From the NCBI RefSeq assembly GCF_000619825.1, contig NZ_JHUW01000006.1, forward strand, positions 310,001-374,000: a stretch of 64,000 nt of DNA, in the 5' to 3' direction. Position numbers and translations under genes: made by a program. Below are positions 6,900-15,055 of this stretch, in pieces. Within the stretch, counting starts at the first letter, position 1, and every line of letters begins with the position of its first letter. Origin of the DNA: Prevotella sp. MA2016 (GTDB lineage Bacteria; Bacteroidota; Bacteroidia; Bacteroidales; Bacteroidaceae). The notes beneath the pieces were generated by a model. It worked only from the letters and a program-made list of their open reading frames with translations. It did no database searches and had not been told where the DNA came from.

Positions 6900-9817
6900 G
6901 AAGAATAGCGACGATTATAATTGTTTGTATGTTGTCACTGACCGTTTGGGCCAGTGGCAACATATTGACTGAGCGATATAATCTGTCGTATATCAATCTT
7001 GAGAATGGCTTGCCGCATAATAATGTCAGTTCATTATTTACAGATTCAAACGGATTTTTGTGGATAGCTACTTATGGTGGTGGATTGGTTCGTTATGATG
7101 GCTATGGCATGATGGCGCCGGCACTTGGTCTGAAGAGTCTGTCGTGTAAGTCGATTGCTGAAGACCGTTTCAAGCGTTTATGGGTAACCTTTGATGAAGG
7201 TACGGATATCATAGACCTCCATACGATGCTTCCTGTCTTACCTAAGTCTGATAAGGCCGACATCGCTTCCTTGTTGTCGCAATCTGGAGTGAAGTGTTAT
7301 TGTGATTCCTATGGAAGCATTTGGCTTATTACGACTACCCATGTAAATCTCATTAAATTTGCCGAAGATGGTAGTGTAAAGCGTATTTCCTCCTATCATT
7401 ATAGGGGTAATACTCCTGAGATTTGTATCCGTGATATAGATGGTAATGGCAAACCATGGGTAGGTATCGATTATGGCATCTACCGTATGGCAGAAAAAGA
7501 TGGCAGGTTGGTAAGAGAAGAAATCTCTCCCATACTTCAACCTTTGCATGGCCTCTATATTACTGATGTCTTAAAACGAGGAAATACTATCTTGTTTACA
7601 ACTAATCATGGCATCTACCGTTATGAACCCTATCTGCAGCGATTAGAGCGAGCCCCTATAGGCAATCTTTCGCATGAGTTCCTTTCAAGTATGGCTTTGA
7701 TGCCTGATAATACACTACTGGTGGGGTCGTTGCGTGGTGTGAATATCTATGATGATTATAGTGATACTTTTACCGCCTGGACTCAAGCTAGCGATCCGCC
7801 ATTAAAGAATGATTTTGTACACAGCCTGCTGGTTGACGGTAAACTGATATATGTGGGAACAGAAGCTGGTGGCGTCATTCGATTGGTACCACGGCAACTG
7901 ATGTTGCAGAATAGTGTGCACACACAGGATCCAGGTTCACTCTCACCCCATCCTGTGAATGCCATGTATGCAGCATCTGATGGTACACTATGGGTTGGAA
8001 CGGTTGAAGGAGGCCTGAACCGTCGTGTCAAGGGCGAGCGCTCCTTTAGTCATTATACTACGGCCAACTCTGCACTGCCTCATAATAGTGTATCGACGCT
8101 GGTTGCCGATCGTTACGGACGTTTATGGATTGGAACGTGGGGTGGAGGTCTTTGTTGGATTGACATGAAGCATCCTCAGTCGATAGTAAGACTTGAATTA
8201 CCTCCAGAACAAACCCAACTGACTAATTATATTGGTGCTATGGCCTATGATGCTATTAATAATGGCATGTGGGTGGGCAGTAATGATGGATTGTTCTTCT
8301 ACAGTTTTAAGACCAAACAGTTGATTGAACCATTCGAGGAGTGTCAATTGATACGTGGTTGTATCGGTTCCATCGTAACTCGCGATGGGCATCTGTGGAT
8401 GGGATGTATGCAAGGAGTAGTGGTTGTAGATCTGAAATCAGAGAAGAATGGTCAATTTAAGACGCGTAATATTCGTCATCTGTTGTCTGATCCTACGTCG
8501 AAGATTGTCGATAAGATATCCTCATTCTGCGAAGCAAGTGATGGTACGCTTTGGTTGGGTAGTAATGGCTATGGCTTATATAAGCGTGTGGTGGATAAAG
8601 GTGGAAAGGAGCATTTTGATGTACTGACCCAAGCCGATGGTTTGGTATATAACGGTGTAAAAGGAATCGTTGAAGATCGAAATGGACGCTTATGGATCAC
8701 CACCCAGAACGGATTGTCGGTCTATGACTCTAAGTTGCAGGCTTTTACCAATTATTCTCAATACGATGGACTTATTAGTCCGCATTTCTATTGGAACTCC
8801 GCAGTAAAAGATGTATCTGGCACTATCTGTCTGGGTAGTGAGGCCGGACTGATAGAGATGCTCTCAGATAATACAGACACCCATTACCATGGTCATCTTA
8901 CATTCACTCATCTGATGGTGGACAATCAAGATGCCATTGCTGGTAGCGACTATCTTAATGAGGATATCTCTGTGGCTAAGACCATTTGGCTGAAAGAGGG
9001 GCATCGCTCTTTCTCTATCGATTTCTCAGCTCTTGATTATGGCTACGAGATGCAGGGCGTATATAGCTATCGTATGAAGGGATTTGATAATGACTGGGTG
9101 GTATTGAAGCCAGGAGAACATTCCGTACGTTATAGTGCATTGCCTGCAGGTAACTATACTTTCGAAGTGAATTATAAATCGGTGCAGACAGCGGGCGATG
9201 GAAATACAATCTCTATTGAGGTAGTAGTGAAACCTTATTTCTGGCGTAGTTGGTGGTTCCGCTTGTTGTTAAGCGTCATGTTTGTGGTACTGATAATATA
9301 TTTATATAATAGGTGGATGATTGTTGTGAAACGTCGTGAGGCCGAACAGTTGTATAATCCTATCCGTAAGGTCTTGGAAGAATCTGATGACCCTCGACAA
9401 CTGCAAACCCGTATTCAGTACATTCTCGATAATCAGCAGCGTTACAAACAGAGTGTGACCAAGAGTGTTGAGGCCGATCGCGAAGTTGTGATGAAGAGCA
9501 CACGTCCATTTATGGAACGCGTGATGGAGATTATGGAAACTCATTATATGGATTCCGAGTTCGGAGTACAAGAGTTTTGTGATGCTTTGGGTATGAGTCG
9601 TAGTGTGGCCAGCAAGCATCTTAATGCCGAGGCTGGGTTGCCTGTTGGACAGTTTATTCGCAACTACCGCCTAAATATGGCTAAGGAGATGCTGTCATCT
9701 AAGACTGGCAATCGCAACATTACCGAGATTGCCTACGCGGTAGGTTTTAATGACCCGAAGTACTTTACCCGTTGTTTTACTAAATTGTATGGCATGAATC
9801 CAAGTTCTTGGTCTTGA
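6896..9817 (+). CDS. Membrane sensor-regulator: two-component-type propeller, Y_Y_Y domain, TM helix and AraC HTH without kinase
   Basis: 973-aa regulator starting at GTG 6896, overlapping the MFS gene by 4 bp (GTGA). A signal-type N-terminus is followed by many Reg_prop-like blades (ENGLPHNNVSSLFTDSNGFLWIATYGG; GTLWVGTVEGGLNRR, RLWIGTWGGGL, GTLWLGSNGYGLY), then a Y_Y_Y-like domain (SFSIDFSALDYGYEM...GFDNDWV), one transmembrane helix at about residues 784-806, a linker, and a C-terminal AraC-type double HTH (about 866-973; GVQEFCDALGMSRSVASKHL, ITEIAYAVGFNDPKYFTRCF). It has the sensor and output ends of a hybrid two-component system, but no histidine kinase, ATPase or receiver domain. Its position just before the arabinan susC makes that operon the likely target. 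Sensing in the periplasm directly coupled to DNA binding is inference. Confidence 0.88.
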   Translation: MRRIATIIIVCMLSLTVWASGNILTERYNLSYINLENGLPHNNVSSLFTDSNGFLWIATYGGGLVRYDGYGMMAPALGLKSLSCKSIAEDRFKRLWVTFDEGTDIIDLHTMLPVLPKSDKADIASLLSQSGVKCYCDSYGSIWLITTTHVNLIKFAEDGSVKRISSYHYRGNTPEICIRDIDGNGKPWVGIDYGIYRMAEKDGRLVREEISPILQPLHGLYITDVLKRGNTILFTTNHGIYRYEPYLQRLERAPIGNLSHEFLSSMALMPDNTLLVGSLRGVNIYDDYSDTFTAWTQASDPPLKNDFVHSLLVDGKLIYVGTEAGGVIRLVPRQLMLQNSVHTQDPGSLSPHPVNAMYAASDGTLWVGTVEGGLNRRVKGERSFSHYTTANSALPHNSVSTLVADRYGRLWIGTWGGGLCWIDMKHPQSIVRLELPPEQTQLTNYIGAMAYDAINNGMWVGSNDGLFFYSFKTKQLIEPFEECQLIRGCIGSIVTRDGHLWMGCMQGVVVVDLKSEKNGQFKTRNIRHLLSDPTSKIVDKISSFCEASDGTLWLGSNGYGLYKRVVDKGGKEHFDVLTQADGLVYNGVKGIVEDRNGRLWITTQNGLSVYDSKLQAFTNYSQYDGLISPHFYWNSAVKDVSGTICLGSEAGLIEMLSDNTDTHYHGHLTFTHLMVDNQDAIAGSDYLNEDISVAKTIWLKEGHRSFSIDFSALDYGYEMQGVYSYRMKGFDNDWVVLKPGEHSVRYSALPAGNYTFEVNYKSVQTAGDGNTISIEVVVKPYFWRSWWFRLLLSVMFVVLIIYLYNRWMIVVKRREAEQLYNPIRKVLEESDDPRQLQTRIQYILDNQQRYKQSVTKSVEADREVVMKSTRPFMERVMEIMETHYMDSEFGVQEFCDALGMSRSVASKHLNAEAGLPVGQFIRNYRLNMAKEMLSSKTGNRNITEIAYAVGFNDPKYFTRCFTKLYGMNPSSWS

Positions 9818-9819
9818 TT

Positions 9820-9852
9820 TATCTCAAGAGCAGACCTTGACATATCTCAAGA
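9820..9852 (+). repeat. Direct repeat TATCTCAAGA
   Basis: TATCTCAAGA at 9820-9829 and again at 9843-9852, 23 bp apart, in the 182-bp gap between the regulator gene and susC. It may be a second regulatory element; function unknown. Confidence 0.5.
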
Positions 9853-9871
9853 AGTAGAATTTTAGCGTGAT

Positions 9872-9918
9872 GGAGGACAAAAATCGTTTTGTCCACCTTA
9901 TTAATTGTTTTGTCCACC
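9872..9918 (+). promoter_or_regulatory. Probable activator site of the arabinan operon: GTTTTGTCCACC repeats
   Basis: GTTTTGTCCACC occurs at 9886-9897 and 9907-9918, exactly 21 bp apart (two helical turns). A third, inverted and less perfect copy (GGAGGACAAAAA) lies at 9872-9883. The last repeat ends 20 bp before the -7 element, where a -33 element would be; this is the usual place for an AraC-type activator. The inverted copies could also form a hairpin of about 11 bp with a 4-nt loop. Confidence 0.65.
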
Positions 9919-9938
9919 AATGCTTTCTTATATTAACG

Positions 9939-9946
9939 TATCTTTG
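9939..9946 (+). promoter_or_regulatory. -7 element of the arabinan susC operon
   Basis: TATCTTTG fits TAnnTTTG. The predicted leader is about 50 nt and A/T-rich. No TTG stands at -33; the GTTTTGTCCACC repeat occupies that place, suggesting dependence on an activator. Confidence 0.7.
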
Positions 9947-9999
9947 CCGCAGTTTCTATATATTAACTAATATCAAATTTAAACTTAAAACAATTAACA

Positions 10000-12900
10000 A
10001 TGAGAAAACAAGTATTATTCTCTGCGATGCTGACGTTAGGAATGCTGGGCGGTCTTTCGACTTATCCGGTACCTGCCATGGCATTAGTGGCACAGCAAAC
10101 CATTAAGGTTAGCGGCCAGGTTGTAGACCAAGAGGGAGAACCACTCATTGGTGCTACTGTGAAGTTAAAGGGGGCACAGACAGGTGTCATTACCGACTTC
10201 GATGGTAAGTTCGTGATTGATGTTCCATCCAATGCTACACTTATGGTGAGCTACGTGGGTTACAAAGATCGTGAAATTGCTGTGCGCGGACGCGCAATCA
10301 TTGAACAGATTCAGATGGAAAGCGACGCTATGCTGCTTGAGCAGGTAGTAGTTGTAGGTTATGGTGTTCAGAAAAAGGCCGATCTGACCGGATCTGTATC
10401 TATTGTCAACGCTGATGAATTGAAGCGTGTTTCTCACTCTAACATTTCTTCGATGCTTGAAGGTAAGGTGGCTGGTGTACAGATTACCTCCGACGGTCAG
10501 CCAGGAGCAGATCCTACTGTTCGTATTCGTGGTATCGGTAGTTTCGGTAGCACCGCACCTCTTTATGTAGTTGATGGTGTACCCGTTGGAACAAGTATCC
10601 GTGATTTCTCACCTAATGATATTGAGACCATCCAGGTACTGAAGGATGCATCTGCTGGTGCTATCTATGGTAGCCGTGCTGCAAATGGTGTGGTAATTAT
10701 CACCACCAAGGGCGGTAAGAAGGAACAGCCACTGAAGGTTGACTATAAGGGCTATTTCGGTGTAGATAAGATCCAGAAAGGTGTTTACGACCTGACAAAT
10801 GCCGAGCAGTATAGCCGTTATTTGGGTGTTGCTGCTGAAAATGCCGGTATTCCTGTTCCCGGTGGTTATAGTCTGGGGGCCGATGGTTACTATCACTTCC
10901 GTGATAATACCAATACAGACTGGCTTGACGAAGCTTTCAAGACAGGTATCCGTCAAAACCACAGTGTAAACCTGAGTGGCGGTGGTGCTAATAATACCTA
11001 TAATATAAGTCTTGATTACTATAATCAGAAAGGAACTCTCGAGGGTGCTGGTCCTAACTTTGAGCGTTATACCGCTCGCGTTAACAACACCATGGACACC
11101 AAGTTCGTGAAGTTCCGTACTAGTTTTGTTTATTCTCACTCCGATCAGGATAATCTGGCCGTTTCGAATGCCAATGAGTATGTACAGGGATTATATGGTA
11201 ACCTGGGTAACGTACTGGGTGGTGTGCTGAATATGCAGCCAACCATCAAGGCTTACGACCCATCAACATGGGTGCTTGATGATGTAGTAGGTTCTGCCAG
11301 TGGTTATAAGTACGATGCTTATGGCTATGGTGTTTACTACGACACTGTGCATGGTGATATTTCAGCCATGAACCCATTGCTGATAAACAAGATGCTTACT
11401 CGTAATACCATCGTTGACCGCTTTGTAGGTACAGCTTCGGCTGATGTTGACCTCCTTTCTATGTTGGGTATCAAGAGCAAGAATCATCAGCTCACCTATA
11501 AGATTAACCTTTCTTATAGCACCACATCTTGCAATGATAAGACCTGGATTCCTGCATGGATTCAGAGTAACCGTGTATATCTTGCAAAGGAAAATGAACG
11601 TCTCACCAAGGCTCATCGCAAATATACTGACGCCCTGATTGAGAACACTTTGACTTATGACGGAACAATCGGTTTGCATCATGCTAACCTCGTTGTTGGT
11701 CAGACTTATCAGGAAGAGAATACACAGACTCAGTCTGCAACAGGTGTCAACCTGTCTCAGCCTTACTTCCTGCAGTTGCAGAATGCTTCTTCTTGGAGTG
11801 CCGACAGTTATGAGTACAAGCATACATTGGCTTCTTACCTGGCTCGTTTGAACTACGACTTCGATGGTAAGTACCTCGTTTCTGGTATCGTACGTCGTGA
11901 CGGTAGTTCTCGTCTGTCAAAGGATATCCGCTGGGATACTTTCACATCTGTATCTCTGGGTTGGCGTTTCGATAAGGAGAAGTTCTTCCCCATCGATCGC
12001 GACATCGTAAACATGTTCAAGCTCCGCGCCAGCTATGGTGAGTTGGGTTATGAGGCTGCTGTAGGCGACTATGCTATCGAGGCAACCATGGCTCGTAACA
12101 ACATGACCTATAGCTTCGGCAACCAGCCTATCACTGGTTCGGCTGTTTCAACCTTCGTTAACGAGAACCTGACTTGGGAGAAGAGAAAGACCATGAACGT
12201 TGGTCTTGATCTGGCTTTCTTCAATAATCGCATTGAGTTTACTGCTGAGTGGTATAAGAACAAGTCGCAGGATCTGCTCTATAATGTGCCCGTTCCTGCC
12301 AGTGCTGGTGTAGCCAATACTACTGTAACTATGAATGCTGCTTCGATGGAGAACAGCGGTTTCGAGTTCTCTTTGACCTATCGTAACCGTGATCACGCTT
12401 TGAAGCATGAGATCAGTGCCAACCTGAGCACATTGAAGAATAAGGTTACTTCACTGGGATTTGGTACAGAGAAATATATCACTGGTGCTTATATCACTGA
12501 GGTAGGTAAAGAGGTTGGTAAGTTCTATGGTTGGGACTATCAGGGTATCATTCGTACTCAGGAGCAGCTCGATCAGCTGAATGCCCTTGCACAGGCTCAA
12601 GGTCTGGAGGAGTATCAGCCAGGTGCTCACGTTGGTGATTGCTACTACCGCGATGTAAACGGTGATGGCCAGATTAATGCTGACGACCAGACTGTTCTGG
12701 GTAGTGGTCTGCCAAAGGTTAACTTTGGTCTGAGTGCACATTTGGAGTATAAGATCTTTGATCTGAGTATCTCTACCTTCGGCGCACTTGGCTATCATGT
12801 AACCGATTACCTCTACAACACCCTGAACTCAAGCTACGGCTATGGCAACAAGAGCGTTGACATCCTGAAGGCTAATCAGTGGGATGGTGGTACCTATGTT

Positions 12901-13215
12901 TCTAACATTCCTCGTACATATCTTTCAAACAGCGCTACTTTGGCTTGGAACGATCTGTTCAGCTGCCGTCAGATTCAGAATGCGGCTTACTGGAAGATTG
13001 CCAATGTTGAACTTGGATGCAATCTGCCTAACAAGTGGTTCGCTAACTACGTGACAGGTGTTCGTGTTTATGTTTCTGCTCAGAACCTCTTCACCTTCAC
13101 AGGTTACAAGGGCTATAATGTTGACTATGCCGGTGGTACCTTCACCCCAGGTTACAACTACTGCTCATATCCAACTGCCAGAAGCTTCATGGCTGGTTTG
13201 AACTTCACTTTCTAA
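10000..13215 (+). CDS. SusC/RagA-type TonB-dependent outer-membrane transporter, arabinan locus
   Basis: 1,071-aa outer-membrane beta-barrel that imports oligosaccharides with its SusD partner, driven by TonB. A signal peptide is followed by a carboxypeptidase-regulatory-like domain (VSGQVVDQEGEPLIGATVKL...ITDFDGKF), the SusC signature LEQVVVVGYGVQKKADLTGSV, a plug (MLEGKVAGVQITSDG, IRIRGIGSFG-like VRIRGIG, VLKDASAGAIYGSRAANGVV) and the barrel ending in aromatic Phe (LNFTF). The substrate is assigned from the three GH43 genes downstream, most consistent with arabinan or its oligosaccharides. It is the first gene of an operon running to 21971 with no internal terminator seen. Confidence 0.95.
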   Translation: MRKQVLFSAMLTLGMLGGLSTYPVPAMALVAQQTIKVSGQVVDQEGEPLIGATVKLKGAQTGVITDFDGKFVIDVPSNATLMVSYVGYKDREIAVRGRAIIEQIQMESDAMLLEQVVVVGYGVQKKADLTGSVSIVNADELKRVSHSNISSMLEGKVAGVQITSDGQPGADPTVRIRGIGSFGSTAPLYVVDGVPVGTSIRDFSPNDIETIQVLKDASAGAIYGSRAANGVVIITTKGGKKEQPLKVDYKGYFGVDKIQKGVYDLTNAEQYSRYLGVAAENAGIPVPGGYSLGADGYYHFRDNTNTDWLDEAFKTGIRQNHSVNLSGGGANNTYNISLDYYNQKGTLEGAGPNFERYTARVNNTMDTKFVKFRTSFVYSHSDQDNLAVSNANEYVQGLYGNLGNVLGGVLNMQPTIKAYDPSTWVLDDVVGSASGYKYDAYGYGVYYDTVHGDISAMNPLLINKMLTRNTIVDRFVGTASADVDLLSMLGIKSKNHQLTYKINLSYSTTSCNDKTWIPAWIQSNRVYLAKENERLTKAHRKYTDALIENTLTYDGTIGLHHANLVVGQTYQEENTQTQSATGVNLSQPYFLQLQNASSWSADSYEYKHTLASYLARLNYDFDGKYLVSGIVRRDGSSRLSKDIRWDTFTSVSLGWRFDKEKFFPIDRDIVNMFKLRASYGELGYEAAVGDYAIEATMARNNMTYSFGNQPITGSAVSTFVNENLTWEKRKTMNVGLDLAFFNNRIEFTAEWYKNKSQDLLYNVPVPASAGVANTTVTMNAASMENSGFEFSLTYRNRDHALKHEISANLSTLKNKVTSLGFGTEKYITGAYITEVGKEVGKFYGWDYQGIIRTQEQLDQLNALAQAQGLEEYQPGAHVGDCYYRDVNGDGQINADDQTVLGSGLPKVNFGLSAHLEYKIFDLSISTFGALGYHVTDYLYNTLNSSYGYGNKSVDILKANQWDGGTYVSNIPRTYLSNSATLAWNDLFSCRQIQNAAYWKIANVELGCNLPNKWFANYVTGVRVYVSAQNLFTFTGYKGYNVDYAGGTFTPGYNYCSYPTARSFMAGLNFTF

Positions 13216-13223
13216 GAAGAAAA

Positions 13224-13263
13224 TTGAAATATCGAATAATTGAAAATTAGAAGATTATGAAAC
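13224..13263 (+). repeat. 8-bp degenerate tandem repeat, susC/susD spacer
   Basis: Five units TTGAAATA, TCGAATAA, TTGAAAAT, TAGAAGAT, TATGAAAC fill the spacer, and the last contains the susD start codon at 13257. Confidence 0.7.
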
Positions 13264-15002
13264 TACATAAAATTTCATTGGCTGTTCTGGTAGGTCTTGG
13301 CACACTTGCTTCATGCGACAGTAAGTTGGATGTGTCTAACCCTAACCAGCAAACTACAGCTACTTTCGGCAATGATGTCGAATCATTAGAGGAGAATGTG
13401 ATTGCTGCATATAACCACATCCGTATGGAGGGAACCTATGCCCGTGTGGGCTACACACTCGACGTTTGTCGTGGTGATGAGGTGTGGAATTCATCTCAGG
13501 TATGGTATATGCCGTTCGACGATTTGAATGCACCTTTCACTGATGAAATTGGTCAGTGGTCATGGCGCGACTGGTATTATACTATCAATGTATGTAACTA
13601 TACCATCTCACGTTGTGGTGAAGATAACTCAGTACTTTCTGAGACAATGAAGCGCATCAAAGGTCAGATGCTGTTCCTGCGTGGTCTGGCATACTACAAC
13701 CTGACTGGTTACTATCAGAACCCAATTCTGATTACCGATTATAATACCTATTCTACTCTCGACGGTCTCTATGGTACTAACAGCACCTATGATGAGGCTT
13801 GGGATCAGGTAGAGAAGGACTTTGCTGAGGCTATGACCTTGCTGCCCAGTCGCGATGCTGGTGGTCAGTGGGCTAAAGGACGTGCCACTAATGGTGCTGC
13901 TGCCGGCTATTATGCCCGTGCACTGATGATGCGTCATAAGTATAATGAGGCACTCGCTGTGCTGAAGGATATCATCGGTGGTAAGTATGGCACCTATAAG
14001 CTGATGGCAAACTATGGTGATAACTTCCGTGAGGGTTCTGCTTATGAGAACAATGACGAGAGCCTGTTTGAAGTACAGTATCTGGATTATGGTTCACAGG
14101 GTACCGACGACGAATGGACTCCTGTAAACACCAGTCCTAACGCTACTCAGGGACATGCTGTTGAGAGTAACTTCGGACCTGGCGATATGGGTGGATGGGC
14201 CGACCTCTCTGCCTCTCCATGGCTTTATCAGCTCTTTAAGGCCGAGAAGACCACCAGTGGTTCACTCGATCCACGCCTCTACTGGACCATCGGTACCTAC
14301 GAGCCTGAATGGGACGGATTTGAGTATGGAAACGTTTGCTATACTGTGCCTATGACTGCCGATGCACCTGTTGTAACCAATAACAACAATGGCGGACTGC
14401 CTATAGCCAAGAATACCAACCTGCGTACAGGTATGTATGATAAGGTGGTAACAGGTTTGCACTGTGGTATCAACCTGCGTATGATGCGCTATTCTGATGT
14501 ACTGCTGCGTGCTGCTGAGTGCGAGAACGAGGTGAACGGACCTACCCAGCAGGCTATCGACTGGATTAACCAGGTTCGTAACCGCGCTGGTCTGGCAGGT
14601 CTGAAACTTGCTGATTTCGCAGGCAATGCCGATAAACTGTTTGAGCAGATTGCCAACGTTGAGCGTCCAAAGGAGTTCGGTTGTGAGTTCGGTCGTGGTT
14701 TCGACCTTGTTCGCTGGGGCTTCTTCTATAGCAACGACCGCCTGCAACAGATTAAGGAGCATGGCACCTTCCGTCGTACCAACGATAAGACCAGAGTGAA
14801 GGAGCAGGTAAGCTATTCTGAGGTAGGTGCTGATCCTGAGCTGAAGAGCTCATACGATAGCTGGATTCAGGGACACGAGTTCTTCCCCATCTATCAGGGA
14901 ACACTGAACGATAACCCCAACCTGAATGGTAACTCTGCCAACAAGAGCGAGAGCAATGCTGATAAGCTCTATGGACCTGTTCATCCCGTTGTAAAACTCT
15001 AA
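13257..15002 (+). CDS. SusD/RagB-family lipoprotein, arabinan locus
   Basis: 581-aa surface lipoprotein that forms the lid of the adjacent SusC channel and binds glycan. The signal peptide ends in a lipobox (GTLASC), so Cys20 or thereabouts should be lipidated. SusD features are the N-terminal helical region (NVIAAYNHIRMEG), TPR-like repeats (AEAMTLLPSR, AKGRATNGAAAGYYARALMMRHKYNEAL in parts) and the C-terminal segment (MRYSDVLLRAAECENEV, AIDWINQVRNRAGL, ERPKEFGCEFGRGFDLVRWG) typical of the family. It lies 41 bp after susC and should be co-translated with it in near-equal amounts. Confidence 0.94.
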   Translation: MKLHKISLAVLVGLGTLASCDSKLDVSNPNQQTTATFGNDVESLEENVIAAYNHIRMEGTYARVGYTLDVCRGDEVWNSSQVWYMPFDDLNAPFTDEIGQWSWRDWYYTINVCNYTISRCGEDNSVLSETMKRIKGQMLFLRGLAYYNLTGYYQNPILITDYNTYSTLDGLYGTNSTYDEAWDQVEKDFAEAMTLLPSRDAGGQWAKGRATNGAAAGYYARALMMRHKYNEALAVLKDIIGGKYGTYKLMANYGDNFREGSAYENNDESLFEVQYLDYGSQGTDDEWTPVNTSPNATQGHAVESNFGPGDMGGWADLSASPWLYQLFKAEKTTSGSLDPRLYWTIGTYEPEWDGFEYGNVCYTVPMTADAPVVTNNNNGGLPIAKNTNLRTGMYDKVVTGLHCGINLRMMRYSDVLLRAAECENEVNGPTQQAIDWINQVRNRAGLAGLKLADFAGNADKLFEQIANVERPKEFGCEFGRGFDLVRWGFFYSNDRLQQIKEHGTFRRTNDKTRVKEQVSYSEVGADPELKSSYDSWIQGHEFFPIYQGTLNDNPNLNGNSANKSESNADKLYGPVHPVVKL

Positions 15003-15023
15003 TGGGCTGATATTAAAATAGTA

Positions 15024-15055
15024 ATTTAAATTTTAGAATTGTAAGATTATGAAAT
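15024..15055 (+). repeat. 8-bp degenerate repeat before the surface glycan-binding gene
   Basis: Units ATTTAAAT, TTTAGAAT, TGTAAGAT, TATGAAAT; the last contains the ATG at 15049. Weaker than the arrays at 3305 and 13224. Confidence 0.5.

Noticed and set aside
9867..10106. 79-codon frame beginning before the arabinan susC
   Set aside because: It runs through the regulatory repeats and the -7 element and overlaps the SusC signal peptide in another frame.
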